From: Elusimicrobia bacterium GWB2_63_22 | GTDB lineage: Bacteria > Elusimicrobiota > Elusimicrobia > Elusimicrobiales > UBA9959 | Direction of reading: 5' to 3' | DNA: 49,503 nt | NCBI GenBank assembly: GCA_001799735.1 | Contig: MGUA01000014.1 | Location: 22,037-71,539 of the forward strand | Part shown: piece after piece, positions 7,981 through 16,727 of the stretch | Numbering within the stretch: the first letter of the stretch is position 1 | Layout: every line of letters starts with the position of its first letter | Position numbers and translations under genes: made by a program | Notes under the pieces: model-generated | The model's input: the letters and a program-made list of their open reading frames with translations, nothing else | The model's database searches: none | What the model was told of the DNA's origin: nothing

Positions 7981-8499
7981 TTACCTCATCGAGTCGCGCA
8001 CTTTTACCACCATCTCGGCCATGGCGGCCGTGAACATGGAGAAGAAGATTATGAACACGGCCTGGGTGACGGCCATGCCCCAGAGCTGGGCGCCCATGCC
8101 GCCGCCTTCTCCGTAGGCGAGGCTGCGGACGTAGTACAGGGCTATCATTATGCCAGAAGAGAAAAGGGCGGTGAGGAAAACCTGCCATTTCTTCATGTAC
8201 ATGGCGCTGGCGGCGGGGGCGGTGAGGAACAATAGCCACATCGGCGACCAGTAGGGCGACAGGAGGTAGAAGAGGGCGCCGCTGACGGCCATGTTCATCC
8301 AGACGGTGAGGGCGCGGATGTGGCGGCTCCAGCGGAGGAACTTGTAGGTGTTGCGGCCGAGCCACCAGTTGGCGAAGAAGGCGGCGGCGAGGACGCCGAA
8401 GGAGAGGTAGGTGACCTGTTTCTCGGGCTCGGAGAAGAAGATTGCGAACAGTATGAGTATGACGGCGAACGGCGTGAAGTAGTAGTTTAATATGTGCAT
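7981..8499 (-). CDS. Small polytopic membrane protein, function unknown
   Basis: 172 aa starting MHILNYYFTPFAVILILF; the longer frame upstream overlaps rsmG out of frame and is Arg/Pro-rich, so I rejected it. About five to six hydrophobic helices are visible (starting near residues 8, 30, 65, 82, 105 and 140) with a short charged C-terminus. I recognise no family motif. It lies 23 nt after rsmG and 31 nt before the gluzincin gene, so it is probably co-transcribed with both. Confidence 0.7.
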   Translation of the reverse strand: MHILNYYFTPFAVILILFAIFFSEPEKQVTYLSFGVLAAAFFANWWLGRNTYKFLRWSRHIRALTVWMNMAVSGALFYLLSPYWSPMWLLFLTAPAASAMYMKKWQVFLTALFSSGIMIALYYVRSLAYGEGGGMGAQLWGMAVTQAVFIIFFSMFTAAMAEMVVKVRDSMR

Positions 8500-8522
8500 A
8501 GTTTTAAGTCGTGTGCCCCTGT

Positions 8523-9188
8523 TTACTTCCTCGCTTTCTTCCTGAAAACTAATATATGCCTGTCCTCGGTTTCGCCGGGGAGGCGGTAGCGGTAGTCTTC
8601 TGCCTGCTCGCCGCGGGCCTTGGCCAGGGCGGCTTCCACGTCGGGACGGCGCCCGGCCAGCTGGGCGGCGCTCTGCCAGGCCAGGAAGCTTCCTCCCCCG
8701 GACAGTATATTTAAGCATTGGGGCAGGATGTTTTCAAGGTGTCCCATGGCCCTTTCGGTCACGGCGGCGTACCGGCGCTCGGACCCGGGGCCGCCTTCGC
8801 CTACGCGGCGCCAGGCTACCTCGACGTTGGGACAGGGCATGGCGGCGGCGGCGCCGGTCAGGAATTCGCAGCGCTTGCTCCTGGAATCCAGCAGGTCGAA
8901 CTTGAATTCAGGCAGTACGGCCGCCAGGACCAGGCCGGGAAAGCCCGCGCCGGAGCCGGCGTCGGCTACGCTGGCGCCGGCTTTGAGCAGGCGCTTGAGC
9001 AGCGGGACGGCGGCGAGGGAGTCGAGGATGTGCCGCTCCCACAGCAGCGGCTCGTCGTTCCTGGAGACCAGGTTCTGCACGGCGTTCTTCTCCCTCAGCG
9101 CGGCCTCGAAGGCCTCCAGGCGGGCCAGGCTCTCGGCCGGCAATTCCACGCCCCAGGCCGCCAGGACGGATCTGAATTCTTCTTTCAT
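8523..9188 (-). CDS. rsmG: 16S rRNA (guanine(527)-N7)-methyltransferase RsmG (GidB)
   Basis: SAM-dependent methylation of G527 in the 530 loop of 16S rRNA. It is 221 aa from MKEEFRSVLAAWG. That ATG overlaps the mnmG stop by 4 nt and follows a G-run ribosome-binding site. The glycine-rich SAM motif DAGSGAGFPGLVLA lies at about 76-89, preceded by NLVSRNDEPLLWERHILDSL, which is the typical GidB N-terminus. The mnmG-rsmG pair is the classic gidA-gidB order. Confidence 0.95.
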   Translation of the reverse strand: MKEEFRSVLAAWGVELPAESLARLEAFEAALREKNAVQNLVSRNDEPLLWERHILDSLAAVPLLKRLLKAGASVADAGSGAGFPGLVLAAVLPEFKFDLLDSRSKRCEFLTGAAAAMPCPNVEVAWRRVGEGGPGSERRYAAVTERAMGHLENILPQCLNILSGGGSFLAWQSAAQLAGRRPDVEAALAKARGEQAEDYRYRLPGETEDRHILVFRKKARK

Positions 9189-10945
9189 TTCTTTCCCCCC
9201 CTGCGTTTTTCCAGCAGTATCCAGAGCAGCTGCACGTCGGCCGGAGTGACGCCCGGTATGCGCCCGGCCTGGGCCAGGGTGAGCGGGCGGTTCTTCTCCA
9301 GCTTGTGGCGCGCCTCGTTGGGCAGGGCCTTGATGGCGGCGTAGCTGAAATCGGCCGGGATGCGCAGCATGTCTATCCGCTTCATCTTCTCCGCTTCCCT
9401 GCGGTTGCGCTCGACGTATATGCCGTAGGTTTTTTCTATCGCGGCTTCGGCGCGGGCCTTCTCCAGGGTCCACGGCCCGCCCTGCACTTTATGCGGTTTG
9501 CCTCCGTCCTTGAGGGTTTGCACGGCCAGGCGGTAGGCTTCAAAATTATCTTTAAGGGACGGGGGCAGCAGGCCGAGGGCGAAGCCGCGCGGCGCGAGGC
9601 GCAGGTCGGCGTTGTCCTGGCGCAGCAGCAGCCGGTATTCGGCCCGGGAGGTGAAGATGCGGTAGGGTTCATCCACGCCCTTGGAGACCAGGTCGTCTAT
9701 CATCACGCCGATATACGCCTCGTCCCTGCGCAGGACCAGCGGTTGGCCGCCCAGCGCCAGGCGCGCGGCGTTTATGCCGGCCACCAGCCCCTGCGCCGCC
9801 GCCTCCTCGTAGCCGGTGGTGCCGTTGACCTGCCCGGCGGTAAAAAGGCCGGGCACAACCCGGGTCTCCAGCGTGTAGTCCAGCTGGCCGGGGTCTGAAT
9901 AATCGTATTCGATGGCGTAGCCGGCCCGCATGATCTCCGCCCTCTCCAGCCCGGGCACGGAGCGCACTATCTCTATCTGCGTCTCCTCCGGCAGGCTGGT
10001 GGACAGGCCGTTGACGTAGTACTCGGCCGTGTCGAAGCCTTCCGGCTCCAGGAACAGGTGGTGCTCGCCGTGATGCGGGAACTTTACCACTTTGTCCTCT
10101 ATCGACGGGCAATACCGGGGGCCGGTGGATTTTATCTTGCCGCTGTAGAGCGGGGAGCGGTGGAGGCTGCGGTTGATGATGGCGGCCGTCCGGGCGTTGG
10201 TACGCGTTATCCAGCAGGGCAGCTGCGGATTTTTTATGGCCGTCGTGAAATGGGAGAAGGGCTCCGGCGGCGAGTCGGGGGCCTGCCGCTCGCACTTGTC
10301 GAAATCTATGCCCCGGGCGTTGAGGCGCATGGGCGTGCCGGTCTTCATCCGCCCCAGCTTGAAGCCCAGCTCCTTCAGGTTCGCCGAGAGCTGCCCGCTG
10401 GGCGGGTGGTTGTACCTGCCGCCGGGGAAAGAATCCAGGCCTATGTGTATGATGCCGCGGAGGAAGGTGCCCGCGGTTATCACCACGGTCTTGGCGCGGT
10501 AGACGGTATTGCGCGTGGTGCGCACGCCGCAGGCCCGGCCGCTTTTGGTCAGGATCTCCGCGGCCTCGTCCTGCACCAGGAGCAGCCCGGGTTGAACCTC
10601 CAGGGTAGCCTTCATGGCGAACTGGTACATCTTCTTGTCGCACTGGGCGCGGCCCGAGCGCACGGCGGCGCCCTTGGAGGTGTTGAGCATATGCCCGCAG
10701 AGCATGGAGTGGTCGGCCGTCCTGGCCATAGCCCCGCCGAGCGCGTCTATCTCGCGCACCAGCTGGCCTTTGCCCACGCCGCCGATGGACGGGTTGCAGG
10801 ACATCTGCGCCACGGTGTCGAGGTCCTGGGTCAGCAGCAGCGTCCGGGCTCCCAGGCGCGCCGCGGCCAGCGCGGCCTCGCAGCCGGCGTGCCCGCCGCC
10901 TATCACGGCGACGTCGAAATGGTCCGGGTGGTTGAAGGCCGTCAT
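9185..10945 (-). CDS. mnmG: tRNA uridine-5-carboxymethylaminomethyl modification enzyme MnmG (GidA)
   Basis: The FAD-dependent partner of MnmE in making cmnm5U34 in tRNA wobble positions. At 586 aa it is slightly shorter than the usual 620-630. The dinucleotide fold VIGGGHAGCEAALAAARLG is at the N-terminus. CNPSIGGVGKG and the second GidA signature GTPMRLNARGID are present, as is GQVNGTTGYEEAAAQGL. The C-terminal helical MnmE-binding domain is complete. It overlaps the genes on both sides by 4 nt. Confidence 0.97.
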   Translation of the reverse strand: MTAFNHPDHFDVAVIGGGHAGCEAALAAARLGARTLLLTQDLDTVAQMSCNPSIGGVGKGQLVREIDALGGAMARTADHSMLCGHMLNTSKGAAVRSGRAQCDKKMYQFAMKATLEVQPGLLLVQDEAAEILTKSGRACGVRTTRNTVYRAKTVVITAGTFLRGIIHIGLDSFPGGRYNHPPSGQLSANLKELGFKLGRMKTGTPMRLNARGIDFDKCERQAPDSPPEPFSHFTTAIKNPQLPCWITRTNARTAAIINRSLHRSPLYSGKIKSTGPRYCPSIEDKVVKFPHHGEHHLFLEPEGFDTAEYYVNGLSTSLPEETQIEIVRSVPGLERAEIMRAGYAIEYDYSDPGQLDYTLETRVVPGLFTAGQVNGTTGYEEAAAQGLVAGINAARLALGGQPLVLRRDEAYIGVMIDDLVSKGVDEPYRIFTSRAEYRLLLRQDNADLRLAPRGFALGLLPPSLKDNFEAYRLAVQTLKDGGKPHKVQGGPWTLEKARAEAAIEKTYGIYVERNRREAEKMKRIDMLRIPADFSYAAIKALPNEARHKLEKNRPLTLAQAGRIPGVTPADVQLLWILLEKRRGGKK

Positions 10946-11712
10946 ATCAGCAGCAGCATCTCGAATACTTTGGCGCTCAGCAGGCCGAGGGTGTGCAGGG
11001 AAAAAGCGAAAGCCGCCGCGCCCAGCAGGGCGGGCAGTACGGCCGCGAAGGCCCTGGCGGCCGGTATCCCGGCCGCGACTGAAGTGCCGCGCACCAGCCA
11101 GCCCAGCGAAAGGAAAGCGAAGAAGAATTCCGCTCCCCTGTAGGCGCGGGGCGCGTCCGCCAGCGCCGCCGCGGCGCAGGCCAGGTCCGAGGCCAGGGCG
11201 AAAACGGAGAGGGCCAGGAGCAGCTTGAACATCGCGCCGAAGACGGCCCTGCCGCGCAGCGCCGCCCAGGCGGCGAAGGCCAGCGCCCCTGCGGCGGCCA
11301 GCCAGCCCGCGGCCCCCCCCGCGGCCTCGTCGAGGCGCAGGATAAAGAAGAGGGTGTAGCCGGCCACTGCTGCCAACGGCAGGGGCAGGCGGAACATAAG
11401 CCGCCCCCTGCCGATAAAAGCGGCGAAGGCCACGGCCAGGGCGCAGAAAAAAGCGTTGAAGGCCAGCCCGCCGGGCAGGACCGCGGCCAGGGCGGAGGCG
11501 AAAGTGATGCCGGCCGCGGTCGGCAGGTCGGAAGAAGCTCGCGCCAGGAAATCCGGGGAGATGTTGGTGATCAGCAGCGCCGAGGCCGCGGCGTCGGCCG
11601 CATAAAGGGCCAGCGGCCAGCCCCAGCCGGCGCGGCCGGCGGCGACGTCGGAGAAATACTCGGACGGTCTGAATACCAGTTTCAGGGGAGAAAAATCGGT
11701 CGTCATGGTCAT
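10942..11712 (-). CDS. Polytopic membrane protein between mnmE and mnmG
   Basis: 256 aa, extremely Ala/Leu/Phe-rich, with about six hydrophobic segments and short Arg-containing loops. The N-terminus FSPLKLVFRPSEYFSDVA resembles the lead-in of Yip1-like bacterial membrane proteins, but that is a weak impression rather than an identification. It overlaps both mnmE and mnmG by exactly 4 nt (ATGA), so it is translated as part of the tRNA-modification block. A second in-frame ATG six nt inside (MTTDFS) is possible. I cannot assign a function. Confidence 0.75.
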   Translation of the reverse strand: MTMTTDFSPLKLVFRPSEYFSDVAAGRAGWGWPLALYAADAAASALLITNISPDFLARASSDLPTAAGITFASALAAVLPGGLAFNAFFCALAVAFAAFIGRGRLMFRLPLPLAAVAGYTLFFILRLDEAAGGAAGWLAAAGALAFAAWAALRGRAVFGAMFKLLLALSVFALASDLACAAAALADAPRAYRGAEFFFAFLSLGWLVRGTSVAAGIPAARAFAAVLPALLGAAAFAFSLHTLGLLSAKVFEMLLLI

Positions 11713-13073
11713 TTCCCTACGCAGAAACTGCCGAAGATGCCGGCCAGCACTTCTTCCGGAGCGGTTTCCCCCAGTATCAGCGCCAGCTCGCCGAGGGCGA
11801 GCCGCAGCCGTTCCGCCGCCAGCTCGAGCGGCGGGTTCTTTGCGCGCAGCAGGGCGCGCAGCGCGGCCAGCTCGCGCCCGGCTCCGGTGAGGGCCTCAAA
11901 ATGCCGGGCCGAGGTGACCACGGCCTGCGCCCCGTCGGAGAAAGTTTTTTTCTGCCGCGCCACCAGGGCCGCCCGCAGGCGCCCGAGCCCCCGGCCGCTG
12001 CGGCACGAGACCAGCAGGCCGCCGGCGCAGGAGCGGCGCGCGGGCAGGTCGGTCTTGTTGAACACGCGCAGCACCGTGGCTTTCCCCGCCGCGTCTGAGA
12101 CCTCTTTTTCGGCGCGCAGGTCGCTGGCGCTGGCGCGGATGGAGGCGTCTTTCACCAGCAGCACCAGCTCGGCCGCGGCCAGCGCCTTGCGCGCGCGCGC
12201 CATGCCGGCCAGCTCAAGGCGGGAGGCGCGCCCGGCGTTAAGGCCCGCCGTGTCCGAAAACCTGACGGTGAAGCCGTCTATTTCCAGCGAGGCCTCCAGC
12301 ATGTCGCGCGTGGTGCCCGCCTCCCGCGAGACCAGGGCGCGGTCGTAGCCGAGCAGGGCGTTGAGCAGGGAGGATTTCCCCGAATTCGGGGCGCCGGCGA
12401 TCACCACGTTCAGTCCTTCCCGTATTCCCCTGCCGGCCTCGAACCCGGCCGCCAGGCTCAGTACCTGTTCATGCGCGGCCGCGGCGCTCCGGTCGAAGGC
12501 GCGCCGGTGGAGGGCCGGGATCTCCTCGTATGAATCGTCGAGCCGGGCCTCTATTTCGGATAGAAGTCCTACCAGCGCGGTCCTTGTTTTTTGCACCCGG
12601 GCCGAGAGCTCCCCCTCCGCCTGGGTGAGGGCGGCGCGGTGCGCGCCGGCCGAGGAGGAGGCGATAAGTTCCCCCACTCCCTCGGCCTGGGCGAGGTCGA
12701 GCTTGCCGTTGAGAAAGGCGCGCAGCGTGAATTCCCCCGGGCCCGCTATGCGCGCCCCGTTCTTTACGGCGAGGTTTAGGATGGTGCGGATTATGTAGGG
12801 CGAGCCGTGGCAGGAGATCTCCACGGTGTCCTGGCCGGTATAGCTGGCCGGCCCCTTGAAGAAAACCGCGACCACCCTGTCGATGAGGCGGCTCCCGTCT
12901 TTTACGGCCAGCACGTAGGCCCGGCGGTGGGCCGGCTTACCCGCCGGCGGAGAAAGGAAGGCCGCCGCCGCGGCGAAGGCCGCGGGACCGGTCAGCCGTA
13001 TCACGGCAATGGCCCCCGCTCCCGGCGGGGTGGCCTGGGCCGCGATAGTGTCGCTGGGGTCCGGGAGTTTCAT
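11709..13073 (-). CDS. mnmE: tRNA modification GTPase MnmE (TrmE)
   Basis: 454 aa. The N-terminal formyl-THF-binding domain begins DTIAAQATPPGAGAIAVIRL. The G domain has G1 GAPNSGKSS (about 227-235), G2 with TTRD (about 254-257), G3 DTAG and G4 NKTD. The extreme C-terminus is FCVGK, carrying the invariant cysteine of the family. With MnmG it modifies wobble U34. It is preceded by a terminator-like hairpin at 13089-13127 and has an AGGAG ribosome-binding site. Confidence 0.97.
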   Translation of the reverse strand: MKLPDPSDTIAAQATPPGAGAIAVIRLTGPAAFAAAAAFLSPPAGKPAHRRAYVLAVKDGSRLIDRVVAVFFKGPASYTGQDTVEISCHGSPYIIRTILNLAVKNGARIAGPGEFTLRAFLNGKLDLAQAEGVGELIASSSAGAHRAALTQAEGELSARVQKTRTALVGLLSEIEARLDDSYEEIPALHRRAFDRSAAAAHEQVLSLAAGFEAGRGIREGLNVVIAGAPNSGKSSLLNALLGYDRALVSREAGTTRDMLEASLEIDGFTVRFSDTAGLNAGRASRLELAGMARARKALAAAELVLLVKDASIRASASDLRAEKEVSDAAGKATVLRVFNKTDLPARRSCAGGLLVSCRSGRGLGRLRAALVARQKKTFSDGAQAVVTSARHFEALTGAGRELAALRALLRAKNPPLELAAERLRLALGELALILGETAPEEVLAGIFGSFCVGK

Positions 13074-13088
13074 TCTGATCTGCTCCTG

Positions 13089-13127
13089 AAAAAAGAACGG
13101 CGTGACAGCGCATGCGCCGTCACGCCG
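13089..13127 (-). terminator. Intrinsic terminator or attenuator between jag and mnmE
   Basis: On the minus strand a 9-bp stem (CGGCGTGAC / GTCACGCCG arms at 13119-13127 and 13098-13106) is followed by TTCTTTTTT. It lies in the 69-nt gap between jag and mnmE, so it probably gives partial termination and lowers mnmE-mnmG expression relative to the ribosomal and YidC genes. Confidence 0.75.
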
Positions 13128-13142
13128 GTTGCTCCGGGCAGA

Positions 13143-14237
13143 TTACTTCTGCTCGGTCGTCGCCTGCTCGGCCGGCTGGGCGGCTTCGGCGGGCTGTTCT
13201 GCTGCCGGCGCGGCGACCGGCTCGGCGGCCGGCGCGGCGACCGGCTCGGCGGCCGGCACGGCCTCCGGCTGGCTGGTCTCGATCTTGCGGATCACGACCT
13301 TGCGCCAGCGGCCTTCGCCCTCGGACACGGTTTCCATGTCGGGGTAGGAGGTCTTGACCAGGTTGTGCACGATCTTGCGCATCGACGCCGGCATGGGGTC
13401 CATGCGGAAGGGCTTGTTCTGGGCCTTGGCTTCGGCCACGCCTTCTTCTACGCGCTTGGAGATCTCTTTCTCCTTGCTGTCCCAGTAGCCGCCGGTGTCC
13501 AGGCGCAGGGCCAGGTGCGGCTCGCGCTTGCGGCTGACTATGGAGTTAAGGACGAACTGCAGCGACTGCAGGCCGCGGCCGTTATCGCCGGTGAAGGCGT
13601 CGGAGTTGGGGCATTCGAACCTTATGAAGAGCAGGTTCTCCGCGGTGTCGAGCTTTGCTTCGGTGACGGTGGCTTCCATGCCCATCAGTGAGACCAGCTT
13701 GAGCAGCACGGTCTTGGCCTGCTCTACGGGGTCCTGGGCGGGCTGTATGGCCAGGTAATCCGCGGCAAGGGGCTCTTCCTTGTAGACCCGGTCCACCCTG
13801 GGGCCGCGCTCGCGATGGTCCTCGCGCGCCGGGCGCTCGTCCCGGTTCTCTTCAGCCGGAGGAGGAAGGCGGGCGTCTTCGTAGCCGTACCGGCCGGGGC
13901 GCCTGGGGGCGGAAGAACGGCTTTCGCCGCGGTCCCCGCCTCGACTCCCGCGATCGCCGCCGCGGCCGCCACGGCCGCCGCGACCCCCGCGTTCACCACC
14001 GCCGCGCCCGCCGCGGCTGCTGCCGCCGCGGTGCTCACGGCCCTCTTCGGGCCTGCTGGCTCCCCAGCGCTTTTCCCTTAAAATAACGCAGGCTTTCTTG
14101 GCGCCAAAGCCGAGGAAGCCGCTTTTCCCCTCGCTCACTACAACAACTTCAACCTGGTCGCGCCGGAGGCCCATTTCAGCAAGGCCCTTTTCAACGGCGT
14201 CCTGTATCGTTTTAGCTTCTGTCTTTGTCTCTCTCAT
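13143..14237 (-). CDS. jag: Jag/KhpB-like RNA-binding protein with an RGG-rich linker
   Basis: 364 aa. An N-terminal Jag-N domain (AKTIQDAVEKGLAEMGL, then GKSGFLGFGAKKACVIL) is followed by a long disordered linker (about residues 60-150) full of RGG and RGGRGG repeats. A KH-type domain (about 180-265) and an R3H-type domain (FRMDPMPASMRKIVHNLV onward) come next. It ends in a Pro/Ala/Glu tail built on a tandem repeat. Jag/KhpB proteins bind RNA and are linked to cell elongation; the position directly after yidC is the usual one. The RGG region is much longer than in typical Jag proteins. Confidence 0.93.
   Translation of the reverse strand: MRETKTEAKTIQDAVEKGLAEMGLRRDQVEVVVVSEGKSGFLGFGAKKACVILREKRWGASRPEEGREHRGGSSRGGRGGGERGGRGGRGGRGGDRGSRGGDRGESRSSAPRRPGRYGYEDARLPPPAEENRDERPAREDHRERGPRVDRVYKEEPLAADYLAIQPAQDPVEQAKTVLLKLVSLMGMEATVTEAKLDTAENLLFIRFECPNSDAFTGDNGRGLQSLQFVLNSIVSRKREPHLALRLDTGGYWDSKEKEISKRVEEGVAEAKAQNKPFRMDPMPASMRKIVHNLVKTSYPDMETVSEGEGRWRKVVIRKIETSQPEAVPAAEPVAAPAAEPVAAPAAEQPAEAAQPAEQATTEQK
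13204..13251 (-). repeat. 24-bp tandem duplication in the jag C-terminal tail
   Basis: Two perfect copies of a 24-bp unit (13204-13227 and 13228-13251) are followed by the start of a third. They encode the repeated octapeptide AAEPVAAP in the acidic, disordered tail. Such a unit can expand or contract by slippage without breaking the frame. Confidence 0.9.
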
Positions 14238-14268
14238 TTTTTTCTCCTCTGAATGTGCGTGAGAAATA

Positions 14269-15879
14269 TCACGCCATTTTTTTCTGAAGGTACATGCTCT
14301 GGGCGAAGCCCCACGTGCTGTTGATCAGCCAGTACAGCACCAGTCCCGACGGGAACGTCAGGAACATGAAGGTGAAGATAACCGGCATCCATTTCATCAT
14401 GGCCGCCTGGGCCGGGTCAGAAGTCTGAGGGCTCAGGTGCTGCTGCAGGAACATGATGCCTCCCATTATGAGCGGGAGGACGTAGTACGGGTCTTTCGCG
14501 GAGAGGTCCTTTATCCAGAAAACGAAGTTGGCGCCGTGCAGGCTCCAGGAGTTCTTGAGCGCGGTGAACAGCGCGAAGAAGACGGGGATCTGCAGCAGCA
14601 TCGGCAGGCAGCCGCCGAGCGGGTTGGTGCCGTGGCGCTTGTAGAGGTCCATGACCTCCTGATTCATCCGTTTAGGATCTTCCTTGTAGCGCTTCTGTAT
14701 GGCCTGCATCTCGGGCTGGATCTTCTTCATCACCGCCATGGCCTTGTAGCTCTTGTAGCTGAGCGGGGTCAGGAGCAGCTGGATGAGGACGCTGAGGATG
14801 ATGATGGCCACGCCGTAGTTGCCGGTGAGCTTGTAGAAGTAGGCCAGCGAGGAATTGGCGAGCTTGGCGATAGGGGCGAAGAAGCCGAAATCCACGGCCC
14901 GGTCCAGGCCGTAGCCGAGCGCCTTGAGGCCTTCATAATCCTTGGGCCCGATGTAGAAGCGGGAGGTCCAGGATATTTTCTGGCCGGGGGCGAGGTGCGC
15001 GCCGGGCATGGGGATTATCAGAGAGGGAACTTCCTTCTTGTCGCCCACGGTCTCGTCGCGCCTGAAGGGGCGCGTGTTGCCGAAGTTAGCGTCGGCCAGG
15101 GCGGTCAGGAAATAGCGGTTGTTGAGGCCGGTCCAGACCCAGTCCTGGTCGGCGGGCTCGTCGTCCTCTATCTCTTTGAGCGTAGGGTGCTTGCGGCCTT
15201 CCTGCTTGTAGGTATATACGGCCTTGAGTTCGCTCTCGTTCTCCTTCATCTCGCTCTTGACCGTGTCCAGGCCGGGGCCCAGGCGCAGTTCCCACGGCGC
15301 GAGGGCCTGGTGCGCGGCGGAGGTGTTGACCGCCTCTATCTCGAGGAAATTCATGCCGTTGTCGGCGTCCAGGACGAACTTTTTGGTGATGCGGAGCCCG
15401 CCCTGCTGGGCGACGAACTCCAGGGTCTTGCCGGTGTTGGTTTTGAGCTTGAAGTCCCCGGGCAGGGTGGTATTGAAGAAGCCCTGGCCGGAGACGGGGA
15501 TCAACTCCACCGGGGCGACGGGGCCCTGGTAGACCACGCTGGCCAGCGAGGCGTTGGGAATGAAGAAGGCGTAGCGCGCTTTGCCGGCTTCCGCAAAGGT
15601 CGTCAGTTTCTCGGCGGGGACGCCGGAGTACTTGGCCGTTTTTTCGGGGGCGGAGGTGTCCAGGGCGTTGGCTTCTTTGAGAAGGGCCTGGGCTTCCTTA
15701 AGCAGGTCGCTGGAGGCCGCCGGGGTTGCCGGTTGGGCCGCAGGGGGCTGCGCGGCAGGCTGGGGCTGCGCCTGCTCCTGCTGGGCCTTCTGCGGCTGGA
15801 TCTTTTTCTCCATGAAGGAGTACCAGCCGATATAGACCACCGAGGAGAGTACTACCGCGAGTATCAGATTTTTCTGCAT
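14269..15879 (-). CDS. yidC: Membrane protein insertase YidC
   Basis: 536 aa: a first transmembrane helix (MQKNLILAVVLSSVVYIGWY), a Gln/Pro/Ala-rich linker, a large periplasmic domain typical of diderm YidC (to about residue 330), then the five-helix insertase core with the cytoplasmic hairpin KIQPEMQAIQKRYKEDPKRM and the NPLGGCLPMLLQIPVFFAL signature. It inserts and folds inner-membrane proteins alone or with SecYEG. It lies between yidD and jag. The periplasmic domain supports a Gram-negative cell plan. Confidence 0.97.
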   Translation of the reverse strand: MQKNLILAVVLSSVVYIGWYSFMEKKIQPQKAQQEQAQPQPAAQPPAAQPATPAASSDLLKEAQALLKEANALDTSAPEKTAKYSGVPAEKLTTFAEAGKARYAFFIPNASLASVVYQGPVAPVELIPVSGQGFFNTTLPGDFKLKTNTGKTLEFVAQQGGLRITKKFVLDADNGMNFLEIEAVNTSAAHQALAPWELRLGPGLDTVKSEMKENESELKAVYTYKQEGRKHPTLKEIEDDEPADQDWVWTGLNNRYFLTALADANFGNTRPFRRDETVGDKKEVPSLIIPMPGAHLAPGQKISWTSRFYIGPKDYEGLKALGYGLDRAVDFGFFAPIAKLANSSLAYFYKLTGNYGVAIIILSVLIQLLLTPLSYKSYKAMAVMKKIQPEMQAIQKRYKEDPKRMNQEVMDLYKRHGTNPLGGCLPMLLQIPVFFALFTALKNSWSLHGANFVFWIKDLSAKDPYYVLPLIMGGIMFLQQHLSPQTSDPAQAAMMKWMPVIFTFMFLTFPSGLVLYWLINSTWGFAQSMYLQKKMA

Positions 15880-15918
15880 TTAACCTCCCGTTAACTGCGG
15901 AAGGCTTCTTACCTAAGG

Positions 15919-16161
15919 TCAGGGGACCGGGTCGTAACCGCCCGGAGAGAAAGGACGACAGCGGGAGAGACGGCCTGCGGCCAGCCTCGAACCCTTTAAA
16001 ATCCCGTGTTTATCCAGCGCGTGGAACGCGTACTCGGAGCAGCTGGGTTGGAACCTGCAGGTTCCCGGTCCCAGCACAGGCCGGATGGTCCTGTATGCCG
16101 AGCGCAGCGTGATCAGCGCCAGTGATTTAAGATTTTTTGTGCCGGTCTTATTTGCCGTCAT
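15919..16161 (-). CDS. yidD: Membrane protein insertion efficiency factor YidD
   Basis: 80 aa with the hallmark [19 protein letters not shown] and a Cys-containing end [15 protein letters not shown] small amphipathic inner-membrane-associated protein that aids YidC-dependent insertion. Its start lies inside the 3' end of rnpA (14-nt overlap), and yidC follows. Confidence 0.95.
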   Translation of the reverse strand: MTANKTGTKNLKSLALITLRSAYRTIRPVLGPGTCRFQPSCSEYAFHALDKHGILKGSRLAAGRLSRCRPFSPGGYDPVP

Positions 16162-16507
16162 CGTTAAGGCGCGCCCTGCGCCGGAGGGTATCCAGCGCGT
16201 TGCGGGCCTGAGCCAGGGTATCCATGGCGCAGCCCGCTTTCGGGTAAATTATAAGGCGCGTGCCTTCCTTTAACTCTGTGCTTGTCAGCCTGAACGCTTC
16301 TCTAAGAAGCCTCTTTAACCTGTTCCGCTTCACGGCGCCGCCGGTCTTTTTGGAGACCATGAGGCCGATCTTTTTTTTCTTGTCCCCGACCGGTAAGTGC
16401 CAGGCTACCAGGTCGCTGGTAACCGTCTTACTCCCGCCGTCGAAGACAGCCTCGAATTCCCGCTTGAGGCGCAGCCGTGAAGCTCTTGAAAAGGCGAACT
16501 TTTTCAC
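16148..16507 (-). CDS. rnpA: Ribonuclease P protein component RnpA
   Basis: 119 aa, basic, with the RNase P signature [15 protein letters not shown]. The protein subunit aids substrate binding by the catalytic RNA in tRNA 5' maturation. It begins [22 protein letters not shown] and lies 17 nt downstream of rpmH, the conserved arrangement. Confidence 0.96.
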   Translation of the reverse strand: MKKFAFSRASRLRLKREFEAVFDGGSKTVTSDLVAWHLPVGDKKKKIGLMVSKKTGGAVKRNRLKRLLREAFRLTSTELKEGTRLIIYPKAGCAMDTLAQARNALDTLRRRARLNDDGK

Positions 16508-16524
16508 TTAGTCCCGCTAAAGAA

Positions 16525-16671
16525 TTATTTCTTTATGTCGGGTATGAGTTCCCAGCGGCCCTTGGCGCGCCGGCGGGCGAGGGTTTTCCTGCCGCCCTTG
16601 GTCTTCATCTTGGCGCGGAAGCCGATGTGCTTCTTGCGCTTCTTAACATTAGGTCTGTATGTAGGTAGCAT
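16525..16671 (-). CDS. rpmH: 50S ribosomal protein L34
   Basis: A 48-aa basic protein starting [19 protein letters not shown], containing [18 protein letters not shown]. It matches L34 along its whole length, although the N-terminus is MLPTYRPN rather than the common MKRTYQPS. There is no Shine-Dalgarno sequence: a TATAAT box ends only 9 nt before the ATG, so the mRNA may be nearly leaderless. It is the first gene of the rnpA-yidD-yidC-jag block. Confidence 0.97.
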   Translation of the reverse strand: MLPTYRPNVKKRKKHIGFRAKMKTKGGRKTLARRRAKGRWELIPDIKK

Positions 16672-16680
16672 AGTGTGTTA

Positions 16681-16710
16681 ATTATATAAACTAATAGGGT
16701 CTCAAATCAA
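16681..16710 (-). promoter_or_regulatory. Promoter for rpmH and downstream genes
   Basis: On the minus strand TTGATT (16705-16710), an 18-nt spacer and a perfect TATAAT (16681-16686). The predicted start is about 16674, only 2-4 nt before the rpmH ATG. Confidence 0.7.
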
Positions 16711-16727
16711 ATCGGGCCGCCTGGCGC

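Noticed and set aside
8500-8718. 73-residue N-terminal extension of the small membrane protein
   Set aside because: Arg/Pro-rich, overlaps rsmG out of frame; the internal ATG at 8499 starts a natural membrane protein.
13204-13260. Tandem units in jag considered as a CRISPR-like array
   Set aside because: Contiguous repeats without spacers, in frame in a low-complexity protein tail.
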